Shown: in pieces, positions 25,789 through 34,361 of the stretch | Layout: each line of letters begins with the position of its first letter | How positions within the stretch are numbered: the stretch's first letter is position 1 | Origin: Lachnospiraceae bacterium | GTDB taxonomy: Bacteria; Bacillota; Clostridia; Lachnospirales; Lachnospiraceae | Direction: 5' to 3' | Assembly (NCBI GenBank): GCA_017621075.1 | Contig: JAGATV010000030.1 | Location: forward strand, 78,343 to 142,342 | DNA length: 64,000 nt | Position numbers and translations under genes: made by a program | The notes under the pieces: generated by a model | Told to the model about the DNA's origin: nothing | The model's database searches: none | Seen by the model: the letters and a program-made list of their open reading frames with translations, nothing else

Positions 25789-28440
25789 GTGACAGAGCAG
25801 AGTCTTGAAACAAGAAAAGCAGACAATACAGACACTTACAAAATGGAACCATTGGGAGAAGTGAGGGTTTCTGTCAGAAATCTGGTGGAATTCCTACTGC
25901 GCCATGGGGATATTGACAACAGGCATCAGGGAAGTCCGGAGAATGCCATGCAGGAGGGGAGCAGGATACACAGGATGATACAGAAGCGCATGGGTGCCGA
26001 TTATCAGGCGGAAGTGTTCCTGCGCTATACCTATCAGGCCGAAAAGTATGTCCTGGTAGTGGAAGGCAGGGCAGACGGTATCATTGACAATGAGACAGAA
26101 ACAGTCATTGATGAGATCAAGGGGACTTACCGGGATCTTTCCAAAATGAAAGAACCGTTGCCGGTCCATGTGGCACAGGCAAAGTGCTATGCCTACCTGT
26201 ATGGGTTGCAGAAGGAGCGCAGAAAGCTCCGTATCCGAATGACCTATTGCAACATGGAAACGGAGGAGCTCCGCTATTTTTACCAGGATTATGATTTTCA
26301 AGAGTTGAGAGACTGGTTTGAACAGTTGATCGCCGATTACAGGAAGTGGGCGGATTACAGTTGGGAGTGGCGTAAGAAACGCCAGGCATCCATAGAGGAT
26401 CTTAAGTTCCCTTTTGCGTACAGGGAGGGGCAGAAGGAGCTGGTCACTTATGTTTATCAGACCATCTACCACAAGAAGAAGCTGTTTCTGGAGGCTCCTA
26501 CGGGAGTGGGTAAGACCATATCCACGGTATTTCCGTCTGTAAAGGCCATGGGAAAAGGAATGGGAGAAAAATTATTCTACCTGACAGCCAAGACCATTAC
26601 CAGGACGGTGGCAGAGGAGGCTTTTGCCCTTTTGAGGAGCAGAGGATTACGATTCAAGAGTGTGATCCTCACTGCAAAAGAGAAGACTTGTTTTATGGAA
26701 AAGGCAGAGTGCAATCCTGAGAATTGTCCTTTTGCAAAAGGGCACTATGACAGGATCAACGATGCTATTTTTGACCTGTTGACCACGGAGGAGAGCTTTA
26801 CCCGGGAGAAGATAGAGGAATATGCCCAAAAGCACAGGGTATGCCCTTTTGAAATGTGTCTGGACATGAGTCTTTTTGCGGACGGCATTATCTGTGATTA
26901 CAATTATCTTTTTGATCCCCATGTATATCTGAAACGTTTCTTTGGGGACGGCAGTGGCGGAAATTATCTGTTTTTGGTGGATGAAGCCCACAACCTTTTA
27001 GAGCGGGGAAGGGAAATGTACAGCGCCTCCCTGGTCAAAGAAAAATTCCTGGAATTGAAGCGGGAACTGAAGCAGACGGTAGTGTCAGAACTGTCTGAAA
27101 GAAGCAGAAAATCAGGGGTTAAGGGACAGATGACATTAGAAATGACGGGAATGTCGGGACTTGCGGAAGCTGTGGCGGACACTGCAAAAGAAGCGGACAC
27201 AGTCTACTTTTCCGGCAAAAAAAGGCGCCATCCGGAGGGCAGAAGCATCCTGGTGAAGGAGGGGTATGGGGAACTGTTGATCCAGCAGTTGGAGAACTGT
27301 AATAAAGAGCTGCTGAGTCTGAAACGGGAGTGTGAGGATTATCTGTTGGTGGAAAGCATTGATCCCTTTGTAAACAGGCTCCTTCGACTTTACAGTACCC
27401 TTTTAGATTATTTGGAAGAACAGGAAGAGGAAAAGCTGCCGGTGCGGGAGCAGATCCTGGATTTCTATTTTGAGGTCCGCCACTTTCTGGATATTTATGA
27501 GAGACTGGATGAACATTATGTGAAATATACGCAGACAGGGGAGGATGGCACTTTTCTGCTGAAGCTTTTTTGCGTCAATCCCAGAGAGAATCTGAAGGAA
27601 TGCATGCTGCGGGGAAGGAGCACCATCCTGTTTTCTGCTACATTCCTGCCGATCCAGTACTATAAGGAGCTTCTGGGAGGTGACCCGGAGGACTACGAAG
27701 TCTATGCGAAATCTGTGTTCAACCCGGAAAAGCGGGCGTTATTGATCGCCAACGATGTGACTACCAAATATACCAGGCGTTCTGAGGAGGAGTACCGTAA
27801 GATCGCAGGGTATATTGATGAGATCGTAAAGAACAGGCATGGGAATTATCTGGTATTCTGTCCTTCTTATTCCTTTTTGCACAGGATCTATGACATTTAC
27901 ACCGCCTGTTTTGCAGGGGAGGACAAAGAATGCCTGATCCAGCAGGAGTACATGAGTGAATCGGAGAGAGAGGAATTCCTGGACAGATTCCGGGGAAATG
28001 AGGACTGTGACCTGCAGGGGTTGATCGGAATGGAAATAGAAGAGGAAGAGGAGCGGACGCTGATCGGATTCTGTGTCATGGGCGGCATCTTCGGAGAAGG
28101 AATCGACTTGAAAAAGGACAGCCTGATCGGAGTCATCGTGGTGGGGACCGGATTGCCTCAGGTATGCAATGAGAGAGAGATCCTGAAAGATTATTTTGAG
28201 CAAAGAGGGGAAAACGGATTTGATTATGCCTATCGTTATCCGGGAATGAACAAGGTGCTGCAGGCGGCGGGAAGAGTCATACGGACAGCGGAAGATGTAG
28301 GAGTGATCGCATTGTTGGATGAGAGATTCCTGCAGTTTACTTATCGAAAGATGTTTCCAAGGGAGTGGGAAAACTTTGAAGCGGTAAGCGTGGATACGAT
28401 TGGAAAGCGCGTGGAGCGGTTTTGGGATTCCTGGCTATAG
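25789..28440 (+). CDS. PD-(D/E)XK nuclease-DinG/XPD-type helicase fusion
   Basis: This product is about 883 residues. The GTG at 25789 is preferred because GTGGAGG lies six bases before it; an ATG at 25843 would start nearer the conserved RVSVRNLVEF and an ATG at 25684 would overlap the previous gene without a ribosome site. Residues about 20-200 hold a Cas4/RecB-like nuclease motif (VEGRADGIID, then VIDEIKG). The helicase has Walker A EAPTGVGKT (about 235-243), an Fe-S cysteine set (TCFMEKAECNPENC, later CPFEMC), DEAH box VDEAHNLL (about 397) and a C-terminal motif VLQAAGRVIRT. Such Fe-S superfamily-2 helicases unwind damaged or replicating DNA. It completes the SOS-boxed operon. Confidence 0.88.
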   Translation: MTEQSLETRKADNTDTYKMEPLGEVRVSVRNLVEFLLRHGDIDNRHQGSPENAMQEGSRIHRMIQKRMGADYQAEVFLRYTYQAEKYVLVVEGRADGIIDNETETVIDEIKGTYRDLSKMKEPLPVHVAQAKCYAYLYGLQKERRKLRIRMTYCNMETEELRYFYQDYDFQELRDWFEQLIADYRKWADYSWEWRKKRQASIEDLKFPFAYREGQKELVTYVYQTIYHKKKLFLEAPTGVGKTISTVFPSVKAMGKGMGEKLFYLTAKTITRTVAEEAFALLRSRGLRFKSVILTAKEKTCFMEKAECNPENCPFAKGHYDRINDAIFDLLTTEESFTREKIEEYAQKHRVCPFEMCLDMSLFADGIICDYNYLFDPHVYLKRFFGDGSGGNYLFLVDEAHNLLERGREMYSASLVKEKFLELKRELKQTVVSELSERSRKSGVKGQMTLEMTGMSGLAEAVADTAKEADTVYFSGKKRRHPEGRSILVKEGYGELLIQQLENCNKELLSLKRECEDYLLVESIDPFVNRLLRLYSTLLDYLEEQEEEKLPVREQILDFYFEVRHFLDIYERLDEHYVKYTQTGEDGTFLLKLFCVNPRENLKECMLRGRSTILFSATFLPIQYYKELLGGDPEDYEVYAKSVFNPEKRALLIANDVTTKYTRRSEEEYRKIAGYIDEIVKNRHGNYLVFCPSYSFLHRIYDIYTACFAGEDKECLIQQEYMSESEREEFLDRFRGNEDCDLQGLIGMEIEEEEERTLIGFCVMGGIFGEGIDLKKDSLIGVIVVGTGLPQVCNEREILKDYFEQRGENGFDYAYRYPGMNKVLQAAGRVIRTAEDVGVIALLDERFLQFTYRKMFPREWENFEAVSVDTIGKRVERFWDSWL

Positions 28441-28761
28441 ACATATTATGTAAACTAGGATTCTTCTTGATTGTTTGTATGTTATGTAAACTAAAGTAGC
28501 AGACAGATTTAAAGAAAATGAAAGAAATGACGTCAAAACAGATAAAAATGACAGCCTGAATGACCCTGTAATGACAGTCCTGTATATGTGGATAACTTTG
28601 TGGATTCAGTGGATTTCTTTGAAAAAAGTCCCTAAAAACCGACATTTGTTTCAAATTCTAAGAATCAGGAACTTTTTGCAAGAGTTGATGCAATAATACT
28701 GGACTGGTCAATGGAGAGGATAAATGTTATGTAAATCGAAAAAGGAATAATCAATGCATGA
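28441..28761. repeat. Intergenic region with DnaA-box-like and TTATGTAAACTA repeats
   Basis: This non-coding, AT-rich stretch of about 320 bases holds two repeat sets. TTATGTAAACTA occurs exactly at 28446-28457 and 28482-28493, with a third variant TTATGTAAAT at 28727. TGTGGATAA at 28587-28595 is a perfect DnaA box in reverse, followed by near-copies TGTGGATTC (28599) and AGTGGATTT (28608). No gene or terminator for the helicase was seen here. It may be a protein-binding cluster. Confidence 0.55.
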
Positions 28762-28791
28762 TTGTGGAGGATGACAGGTTTGTGGTATAAT
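28762..28791 (+). promoter_or_regulatory. Promoter of GH13 gene
   Basis: TTGTGG (28762-28767), 18 bases, TATAAT (28786-28791); the gene starts 51 bases further on. Confidence 0.55.
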
Positions 28792-28841
28792 GATTCTGCT
28801 GACGCAGTCTGAGAATGAAGGAGAAAAGGAGAACGTAGTTT

Positions 28842-30155
28842 ATGTGGGCTTTTGAGAGTGTGTTCTATCAAATATATCCTTTGGGGTTTACCGGAGCGCC
28901 TTTTGAAAATGACGGCATCCAGGAACATCGCATCCTGAAAGTGAAAGAGTGGATTCCCCATATCAAGGAACTGGGGGCGGATGCAGTCTACTTTTCCCCG
29001 GTATTTGAATCGGATACCCATGGGTACAATACCAGGGATTATCGGAAAATAGATGTGAGGCTGGGGACCAATGAAGATTTTAAGGAAGTGTGCAGGGCGC
29101 TCCATGAAAACGGGATCAGAGTAGTTCTTGACGGGGTATTCAACCATGTGGGCAGAGGGTTTGGCCCCTTTTTGGATGTCGTTAAGAACAGGGAGCGTTC
29201 CCCGTACTTAAATTGGTTTTACAGGATCGATCTTTCAGGCAATTCCAATTACAATGACGGTCTGTGGTATGAAGGCTGGGAAGGCAATTACGATCTGGTC
29301 AAGCTGAATCTTTGTAATGAGGATGTGGTGCAGTATCTTTTAGGCAGTATCAGACAGTGGGTGGAGGAGTTTGATATTGACGGTCTGAGGCTGGATGTGG
29401 CCTACAGTCTGGATGAGAATTTCCTGCGCAGGCTCCGCAGCTTTACACAGGAACTGAAGCCTGAATTTTATCTGCTGGGTGAGATGCTGCATGGTGACTA
29501 CAACCGTCTGGTGAATGATGCCATGCTTCATTCGGCCACCAATTATGAGTGTTATAAGGGGCTTTACAGCAGCTTCAACAGTATGAACCTGTTTGAGATC
29601 AATCACTCCCTGATGCGCCAGTTTGGACCGGAAAACTGGACTCTTTACAAAGGAAAACACCTGTTATCCTTCGTGGACAACCATGATGTGACCAGAGTGG
29701 CAAGCATTTTGGGCAATGAGAAGCACCTTCCCCTGATCTATGCGCTGATGTTCGGAATGCCGGGAATCCCCTGCGTGTATTACGGAAGTGAGTGGGGGAC
29801 AAAAGCCCGCAAGGAGGAGGGAGATCCGGCGCTGCGTCCCTGTTTTCATGAGCCTTGTTGGAATGAGCTGTGTGAATGGATCAAGAGGCTTAGTGAGGCA
29901 AAGAAACATTCCGAGGCGCTGAATTACGGGACATTCCGTTCGGTACTGCTCACCAATAAGCAGTGTATCTTTGAGAGAAAATCGGAGCATGAGCGTGTAC
30001 TGGTGGCTGTCAATGCGGATGGGGAGGAGTTTACGGCGCATTTTGATGCGGGCTGCGGAAGGGCAGAGGATCTGATATCCGGTGCACTTCACGATTTTGG
30101 CGGCGGAAGCAGTCTGCCCGCATACAGTGCCTTTTTCTGGAAATGTGAATGCTAG
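28842..30155 (+). CDS. GH13 alpha-amylase-family glycosidase
   Basis: This is a 437-residue enzyme of glycoside hydrolase family 13, acting on alpha-glucans or maltodextrins. The catalytic residues are visible: nucleophile Asp185 (GLRLDVAYS), acid/base Glu214 (LLGEMLHG) and the stabilising Asp282 in FVDNHDVTR. The region before (DGVFNHVGRGF) is the conserved region I. There is no signal peptide, so it works inside the cell, probably as a cyclomaltodextrinase or maltogenic amylase. It lacks the N-terminal starch-binding domain of typical neopullulanases, so it is a short form. AAAGGAGAACG lies before the ATG. Confidence 0.9.
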   Translation: MWAFESVFYQIYPLGFTGAPFENDGIQEHRILKVKEWIPHIKELGADAVYFSPVFESDTHGYNTRDYRKIDVRLGTNEDFKEVCRALHENGIRVVLDGVFNHVGRGFGPFLDVVKNRERSPYLNWFYRIDLSGNSNYNDGLWYEGWEGNYDLVKLNLCNEDVVQYLLGSIRQWVEEFDIDGLRLDVAYSLDENFLRRLRSFTQELKPEFYLLGEMLHGDYNRLVNDAMLHSATNYECYKGLYSSFNSMNLFEINHSLMRQFGPENWTLYKGKHLLSFVDNHDVTRVASILGNEKHLPLIYALMFGMPGIPCVYYGSEWGTKARKEEGDPALRPCFHEPCWNELCEWIKRLSEAKKHSEALNYGTFRSVLLTNKQCIFERKSEHERVLVAVNADGEEFTAHFDAGCGRAEDLISGALHDFGGGSSLPAYSAFFWKCEC

Positions 30156-30180
30156 GGAGAGCATTCGCAAAGGGGAAACT

Positions 30181-30270
30181 GTGAAAACTTGGGATGGATG
30201 GCAGATGGATGGGCAGATTGCAGCAGTTGCAGTCTGCCTATTGTTGGCTTTCTTTTTACTTTTGACGTGA
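30181..30270 (+). CDS. Possible small membrane peptide, 29 residues
   Basis: A GTG-start frame behind AAAGGGG encodes KTWDGWQMDGQIAAVAVCLL followed by LAFFLLLT, one hydrophobic helix with a polar, tryptophan-rich front. It lies just after the GH13 gene. The form is that of a small single-pass membrane protein, but there is no conservation evidence. Confidence 0.3.
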   Translation: MKTWDGWQMDGQIAAVAVCLLLAFFLLLT

Positions 30271-30282
30271 AAAAAGTAAATA

Positions 30283-30297
30283 TGACAGAGGGTGTCA
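30283..30297. promoter_or_regulatory. Inverted repeat, possible operator
   Basis: TGACA-GAGGG-TGTCA is a perfect 5-bp inverted repeat with a 5-base spacer, 53 bases before the ClbS-like gene. The regulator encoded by the WYL gene in the same operon would be a candidate to bind it. Confidence 0.4.
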
Positions 30298-30349
30298 GGT
30301 TACCGGTGTTATACTTATTCTATAAATCACTTCAAAGGAGAATGATGAT

Positions 30350-30892
30350 ATGGCAAGACCACAGACAAAAAATGATCTGATCCAGGCGGCAGATGTAAAC
30401 TATGATAAACTGTTGCAACTTATGGATTCTATGACAGAGACGGAATTGAACACAGAATTTGACTTTTCGGCAGATACCAAAAAGAAAGAAGCACACTGGG
30501 GAAGGGACAAAAACTTAAGAGATATCCTGATCCATTTACATGAGTGGCACAACCTGATGCTTAGGTGGGTGGCCAACAACAAAGCGGGTGTGCATAAGCC
30601 ATTTCTCATGGAGGGCTATAATTGGAAAACATATGGGGATATGAATGTTGTGTTCTGGGAAAGAAACCAGTCAGTTTCCCTTGACAGGGCATTGGAACAG
30701 TTTCAAGAATCCCACAAAAAGATCATGGAAGTCATCCAAACAATGTCAGAGGAAGAATTATTCCAAAGAAATGTATATGACTGGGTAGGGGGCAGCACCA
30801 TTGGTTCCTACTTCATCAGTGTGACCAGCAGTCACTATGATTGGGCAATGAAAAAAATAAAAGCACATAGGAAGATGATAAATGATAAATAG
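30350..30892 (+). CDS. ClbS/DfsB-family four-helix protein
   Basis: This is a 180-residue protein of the ClbS/DfsB (DUF1706) family, related to DinB-like four-helix bundles. Conserved pieces are the start MARPQTKNDLIQAADVNYDKL, WGRDKNLRDILIHLHEWHNLMLRW, and the C-terminal WVGGSTIGSYFISVTSSHYDWA. The founding member, ClbS, inactivates the genotoxin colibactin; most members have no known substrate. The ribosome site is AAAGGAGAATG. It overlaps the WYL regulator gene by eleven bases, so they form a two-gene operon. Confidence 0.82.
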   Translation: MARPQTKNDLIQAADVNYDKLLQLMDSMTETELNTEFDFSADTKKKEAHWGRDKNLRDILIHLHEWHNLMLRWVANNKAGVHKPFLMEGYNWKTYGDMNVVFWERNQSVSLDRALEQFQESHKKIMEVIQTMSEEELFQRNVYDWVGGSTIGSYFISVTSSHYDWAMKKIKAHRKMINDK

Positions 30893-31838
30893 GTTATTTC
30901 AAATCGTATATTTGCTGATGGAAAAACCGCTGATGACAGCAAAAGAATTGGCTGATATTTTAGAGGTTTCGGAGCGGACCATATATCGCGATATCGATAA
31001 ATTGACTATAGCCGGGATCCCTATTTATACCAGTCAGGGCAAATATGGTGGAATTTCAATATTGCCAGACTATATTTTGGACAGATCAGTCCTTACCATA
31101 GAGGAAAAGAAAAAAATAATGGAATCTCTCAATGCATTGAATGAAGTTTCTCTTTCTGCTGATAACGATCCTCTATCAAAACTTCGTTCTTTTTTAGGAG
31201 AGCAATATCCGGATTGGATTGAAATAGAGTTTTCCGGTTGGGCAAATAGCGAAGAAGATGCGGCTGTCTTTGAGCAGATTAAAAATGCCATATTGGAACA
31301 CTGCTATATGGAGATCATTTATTCGGGAAATCAAGAGGGATTGGTTGAAAGAAAAGTAAAACCCCTAAAATTGTGCTTTAAAGATCAGGCATGGTATCTG
31401 TACGCCTATTGTTGTCTGCGGGAGGACTATCGTTTCTTTAAACTGAAGCGGATATCCCGGATAAGGGTGTTGGACATCCCTTTTGAACCGGAAACGGTAG
31501 GAAAGGTGTTGCCAAAGGTCCCCGGGAAATATCCTGATCATCGTGAAAGTATTCCGGTCATTTTGGAGATCAGTCACAAGATGGCCTTCCGCGCATATGA
31601 AGAATTGAACAATATTGTGGTAACAGACAGCGGCAGATTATTGTGCAATCTTGAGGTTACAGATATGGAGTGGTTTATCAGTTATGTACTCTCTTATGGC
31701 TCACATATCCACATTTTAGAACCTTTGGAAGTAAAAGAAAGGGTAGTGCAGGAAATTAGAAGGATGGAAGACTTATATAGAGACGATCAGGAAAAGGGAA
31801 TGGAAGGAAACACAGACTATGGATATAAAACTTTTTGA
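30882..31838 (+). CDS. WYL-domain (YafY-like) transcriptional regulator
   Basis: This is a 318-residue regulator. Residues 1-55 hold a winged helix-turn-helix (LMTAKELADILEVSERTIYR). The middle and C-terminus form the WYL domain (MEIIYSG, then VKPLKLCFKDQAWYLYAYC and FFKLKRISRIRVLD) followed by the WCX extension, which bind small ligands or nucleic acid. It is cotranscribed with the ClbS-like gene and likely controls it. The blaI remnant starts within its last 20 bases. Confidence 0.88.
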   Translation: MINRLFQIVYLLMEKPLMTAKELADILEVSERTIYRDIDKLTIAGIPIYTSQGKYGGISILPDYILDRSVLTIEEKKKIMESLNALNEVSLSADNDPLSKLRSFLGEQYPDWIEIEFSGWANSEEDAAVFEQIKNAILEHCYMEIIYSGNQEGLVERKVKPLKLCFKDQAWYLYAYCCLREDYRFFKLKRISRIRVLDIPFEPETVGKVLPKVPGKYPDHRESIPVILEISHKMAFRAYEELNNIVVTDSGRLLCNLEVTDMEWFISYVLSYGSHIHILEPLEVKERVVQEIRRMEDLYRDDQEKGMEGNTDYGYKTF

Positions 31839-32090
31839 TTCTGAGCTGAAGGTCATGGATGTGCTCTGGCGTAGGAATACCACCTATACGCTGATCAAAA
31901 GATGCATCAAAAAAGGGGCCATTGAGCGTTCCGAACCCAACTTTATGTGCATGCCCTGATTCCCAAGGAAGTGGTGCAGGAGGCGGAGACGAATGAACTG
32001 ATCGACAAGATCTATGATGGTTCTGCGGATAAACTGTTTGCGGCGCTGCTGGGAAGGAAAAAGCTTTCCTATCTGATGATGCTTTTTTAA
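31819..32090 (+). pseudogene. blaI: Decayed BlaI-type repressor gene
   Basis: The sequence begins like an intact BlaI/MecI repressor (MDIKLFDSELKVMDVLW) and then jumps to RNTTYTLIKRCIKKGAIERS, so about 17 codons are deleted. A TGA interrupts it after FMCMP because one base is missing; in the next frame it continues LIPKEVVQEAETNELIDKIY, then GSADKLFAALLGRKKLS, and ends early at TAA with a scrambled tail. At least three lesions are visible, so the protein cannot function. No beta-lactamase or BlaR gene is near. Confidence 0.85.
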
Positions 32091-32123
32091 AACGATTGTT
32101 TCCCCGGGGATGAAATTTTCCTC

Positions 32124-32186
32124 TTGACAGGATATATTATATGGCGTATATTATACACAAAAATAATATTATACGTCATATAATAT
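32124..32186 (+). promoter_or_regulatory. padR promoter with inverted-repeat operator
   Basis: TTGACA (32124-32129), 17 bases, TATATT (32147-32152). The region 32134-32154 (ATATTATATGGCGTATATTAT) is matched in inverted orientation by 32163-32186, giving two near-identical AT-rich half-sites over the -10 and start. PadR proteins bind ATAT-rich palindromes of this kind, so autorepression is likely. Confidence 0.7.
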
Positions 32187-32243
32187 TATATAGAGCAACC
32201 AAATAATGCTATTTAGCAGACATTGTCGAAAAGGAGCAGGTAC

Positions 32244-32588
32244 ATGGTATTTAACACAGGAGCAGCTTTGCTGGATGCGATCGTGCTGGCGGTGGTCTCC
32301 AAGGAGCCGGAGGGCACTTATGGGTACAAGATCACCCAGGAGGTCCGCCAGGTCATCGAATTGTCGGAATCTACGCTCTATCCCGTGCTGCGCAGGCTTC
32401 AGAAGGATGACTGCCTGGAGGTCTATGACAGGGAATGTGCCGGACGTAACAGGCGTTATTATAAGGTGACCAGCAGAGGATGGGCACAGCTTCATCTGTA
32501 TGAAGCGGAATGGCGCAGTTATGCAGACAAGATAGCGGGACTTTTTGAGGGCCGGATGAGCTTTGAAGGAAAGGATGAAGAACAATGA
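32244..32588 (+). CDS. PadR-family transcriptional regulator
   Basis: This is a 114-residue winged-helix repressor. The ATG at 32244 follows AAAAGGAG; a TTG further up is less likely. The domain includes TYGYKITQEVRQVIELSEST, then LYPVLRRLQKDDCLE and NRRYYKVTSRG, the PadR signature. It overlaps the DUF1700 gene by four bases (ATGA). In this three-gene arrangement the regulator controls membrane-stress-type proteins. Confidence 0.9.
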   Translation: MVFNTGAALLDAIVLAVVSKEPEGTYGYKITQEVRQVIELSESTLYPVLRRLQKDDCLEVYDRECAGRNRRYYKVTSRGWAQLHLYEAEWRSYADKIAGLFEGRMSFEGKDEEQ

Positions 32589-33259
32589 TGAACAGAGCAG
32601 AATTCATGAGACAACTGGAAGCATTGCTGCAAGGAATCTCTCCCACAGAGAGAGAAGAGGCATTACAATATTATAATGATTACTTTAATGACGCAGGTGC
32701 GGAGAATGAGCAGGATGTGATAGCAGCTTTGGGAACCCCTGCCCGTGTGGCGGAGAATATCAAACGGGATCTGTCCGGCAGCGGATATGGGGACAATCCT
32801 GAAGAAAGAAAACCCACAGGGCGCCATGATATGGTAGAATATCAGGGAACCCGGGCAAGGGAGATCAAGGAAGAAAAGAAAATGTCCACAGGCATGATCG
32901 TGCTCATTGTGATCCTGGCGGTGTTGGCATCGCCGATCCTGTTGGGGATCGGCTCCGGGGTGGTTGGCATCCTGACCGGGATCGTGGCTGCATGGTTCGG
33001 CCTCATCATTGGCTTTGGTGTGGCGTCCATTCTTCTGTTTGTCATTTTGGTGGTGTTGATCGCAGCGGCAGTCATGACCATTATGGCAGGTGATATCATC
33101 GTTGGAATGGGATTGATCGGCGGGGGTCTGCTCTGCGGCGGGATCGGCATCCTGTTTCTGATGCTTACCGTGGCCATGGCAGGCATAGCTACACCGGCTA
33201 TTTTCCGGGGGATCGCAAGCCTGTGCAGGGGTCTGTTCGGCGGGAAGCAGACGGCATAA
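32585..33259 (+). CDS. DUF1700 (HAAS) membrane protein
   Basis: This is a 224-residue protein. Residues 1-75 are the cytoplasmic HAAS domain (FMRQLEALLQGISPTEREEA and ALGTPARVAENI), followed by about four closely spaced membrane helices rich in Gly, Ile and Val. Proteins of this family are placed with PadR regulators and DUF4097 proteins in many Firmicutes and are thought to help the envelope response. The role is inferred from this setting. Confidence 0.85.
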   Translation: MMNRAEFMRQLEALLQGISPTEREEALQYYNDYFNDAGAENEQDVIAALGTPARVAENIKRDLSGSGYGDNPEERKPTGRHDMVEYQGTRAREIKEEKKMSTGMIVLIVILAVLASPILLGIGSGVVGILTGIVAAWFGLIIGFGVASILLFVILVVLIAAAVMTIMAGDIIVGMGLIGGGLLCGGIGILFLMLTVAMAGIATPAIFRGIASLCRGLFGGKQTA

Positions 33260-33325
33260 GTGGGAATGTATCGGTGATCATGGCAGAAAAAAGATACCGC
33301 AATGCGGTGGAATGTGAGGAAAATA

Positions 33326-34315
33326 ATGGGAAAGTTCATGAAAAGATGTGCTATCACAGCACTGGTATTCATTGTTTTGGGATTTGCGCTGGCAGTCGTT
33401 TCCGGAGCCATAAAGGGCGGAGAACTGGTAGGTGAGGTAAAAGGTGCCATTCAGGACGGCACCTTAAAAGAAAATTTTGATGAGTGGAAGGAGTGGGGTA
33501 TCTCTGCCACAGAAGGCGTTATGGGTGAGTTGAGCCAGGTCAATTATGAAATTGACGATCAGATATTCTTTGATGAAGAATACGATATCCAAAGCGGCAA
33601 CGTGGAGCGATATTCTCCGGGCAGGCTGGTCTCGGATGGGACAGAAGGGGGCATTGAACGTCTGAGCATGGAAGTGGGCGGTTACAGCGTAGCGTTTGAA
33701 CCCTCCGAGGACGGAGATTTTTATATAGAGGCTTCCGGCACGGAAAAGTTCCAGAGCTATGTGAAGGGAGATACTCTGTATGTGAGAGCGATCAGAAGCG
33801 CAGGCAAGACAAGCAATGACGGAATTGGCACGATCACCTTATCGATACCGGAGGATGCGGTATTGCAGGAGGTCCAGATAGAACTGGGTGCCGGAATCCT
33901 GGATCTGGGGAATCTTTCGGCAGATGCCATCGATCTTGAAGTGGGAGCCGGACAGATCGCAGGTAAGGAAGTAAAGACCGGACAGATAGAACTGCAGGTG
34001 GGAATGGGTGAGATCACACTGAGCGACTTGCAGGCTGAGAGGCTGACGGCAGAGGTCGGCATGGGAGAACTGGAGATCAAAGGAGATATCACCGGGAAGG
34101 CAGAGCTTGAGTGCGCCATGGGCAATATCGACATGGAGCTGGCCGGAGCGGAGCAGGATTTCAACTATGACATCCGGGGCGCCATGGGGCAAGTAGTCAT
34201 CGGACAACAGAAGTACAGCAACATGACACAGGAGCGGACCGTCACAAACGGTGCTTCCAAGAATATCGATGTGGAATGTGCGGTAGGGAACATCACCGTT
34301 ACGTTTCAGGAATAA
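33326..34315 (+). CDS. DUF4097-family envelope protein
   Basis: This product is about 329 residues. The ATG at 33326 sits six bases after GTGAGGA; an earlier ATG at 33302 lacks a site. One N-terminal membrane helix (ITALVFIVLGFALAVVSGA) anchors an outside domain. The C-terminal 200 residues are a repetitive beta-rich DUF4097 domain (ELGAGILDLGNLSADAIDLE, then VGAGQIAGKEVKTGQIEL and VGMGEITLSDLQAERLTAE), with strands spaced like a beta-helix. It completes the padR operon. Confidence 0.85.
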   Translation: MGKFMKRCAITALVFIVLGFALAVVSGAIKGGELVGEVKGAIQDGTLKENFDEWKEWGISATEGVMGELSQVNYEIDDQIFFDEEYDIQSGNVERYSPGRLVSDGTEGGIERLSMEVGGYSVAFEPSEDGDFYIEASGTEKFQSYVKGDTLYVRAIRSAGKTSNDGIGTITLSIPEDAVLQEVQIELGAGILDLGNLSADAIDLEVGAGQIAGKEVKTGQIELQVGMGEITLSDLQAERLTAEVGMGELEIKGDITGKAELECAMGNIDMELAGAEQDFNYDIRGAMGQVVIGQQKYSNMTQERTVTNGASKNIDVECAVGNITVTFQE

Positions 34316-34320
34316 GGCAT

Positions 34321-34361
34321 AAAATACCTGCGGGATCACATCAATTCCCGCAGGTATTTTT
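34321..34361. terminator. Bidirectional terminator
   Basis: A 14-bp stem (34321-34334 with 34347-34360) with T-runs on both strands ends the padR operon and the pyridoxamine kinase operon. Confidence 0.9.

Noticed and set aside
28665-29147. Minus-strand frame before and over the GH13 gene
   Set aside because: No ribosome site and no protein-like pattern; it overlaps the GH13 start with its promoter.
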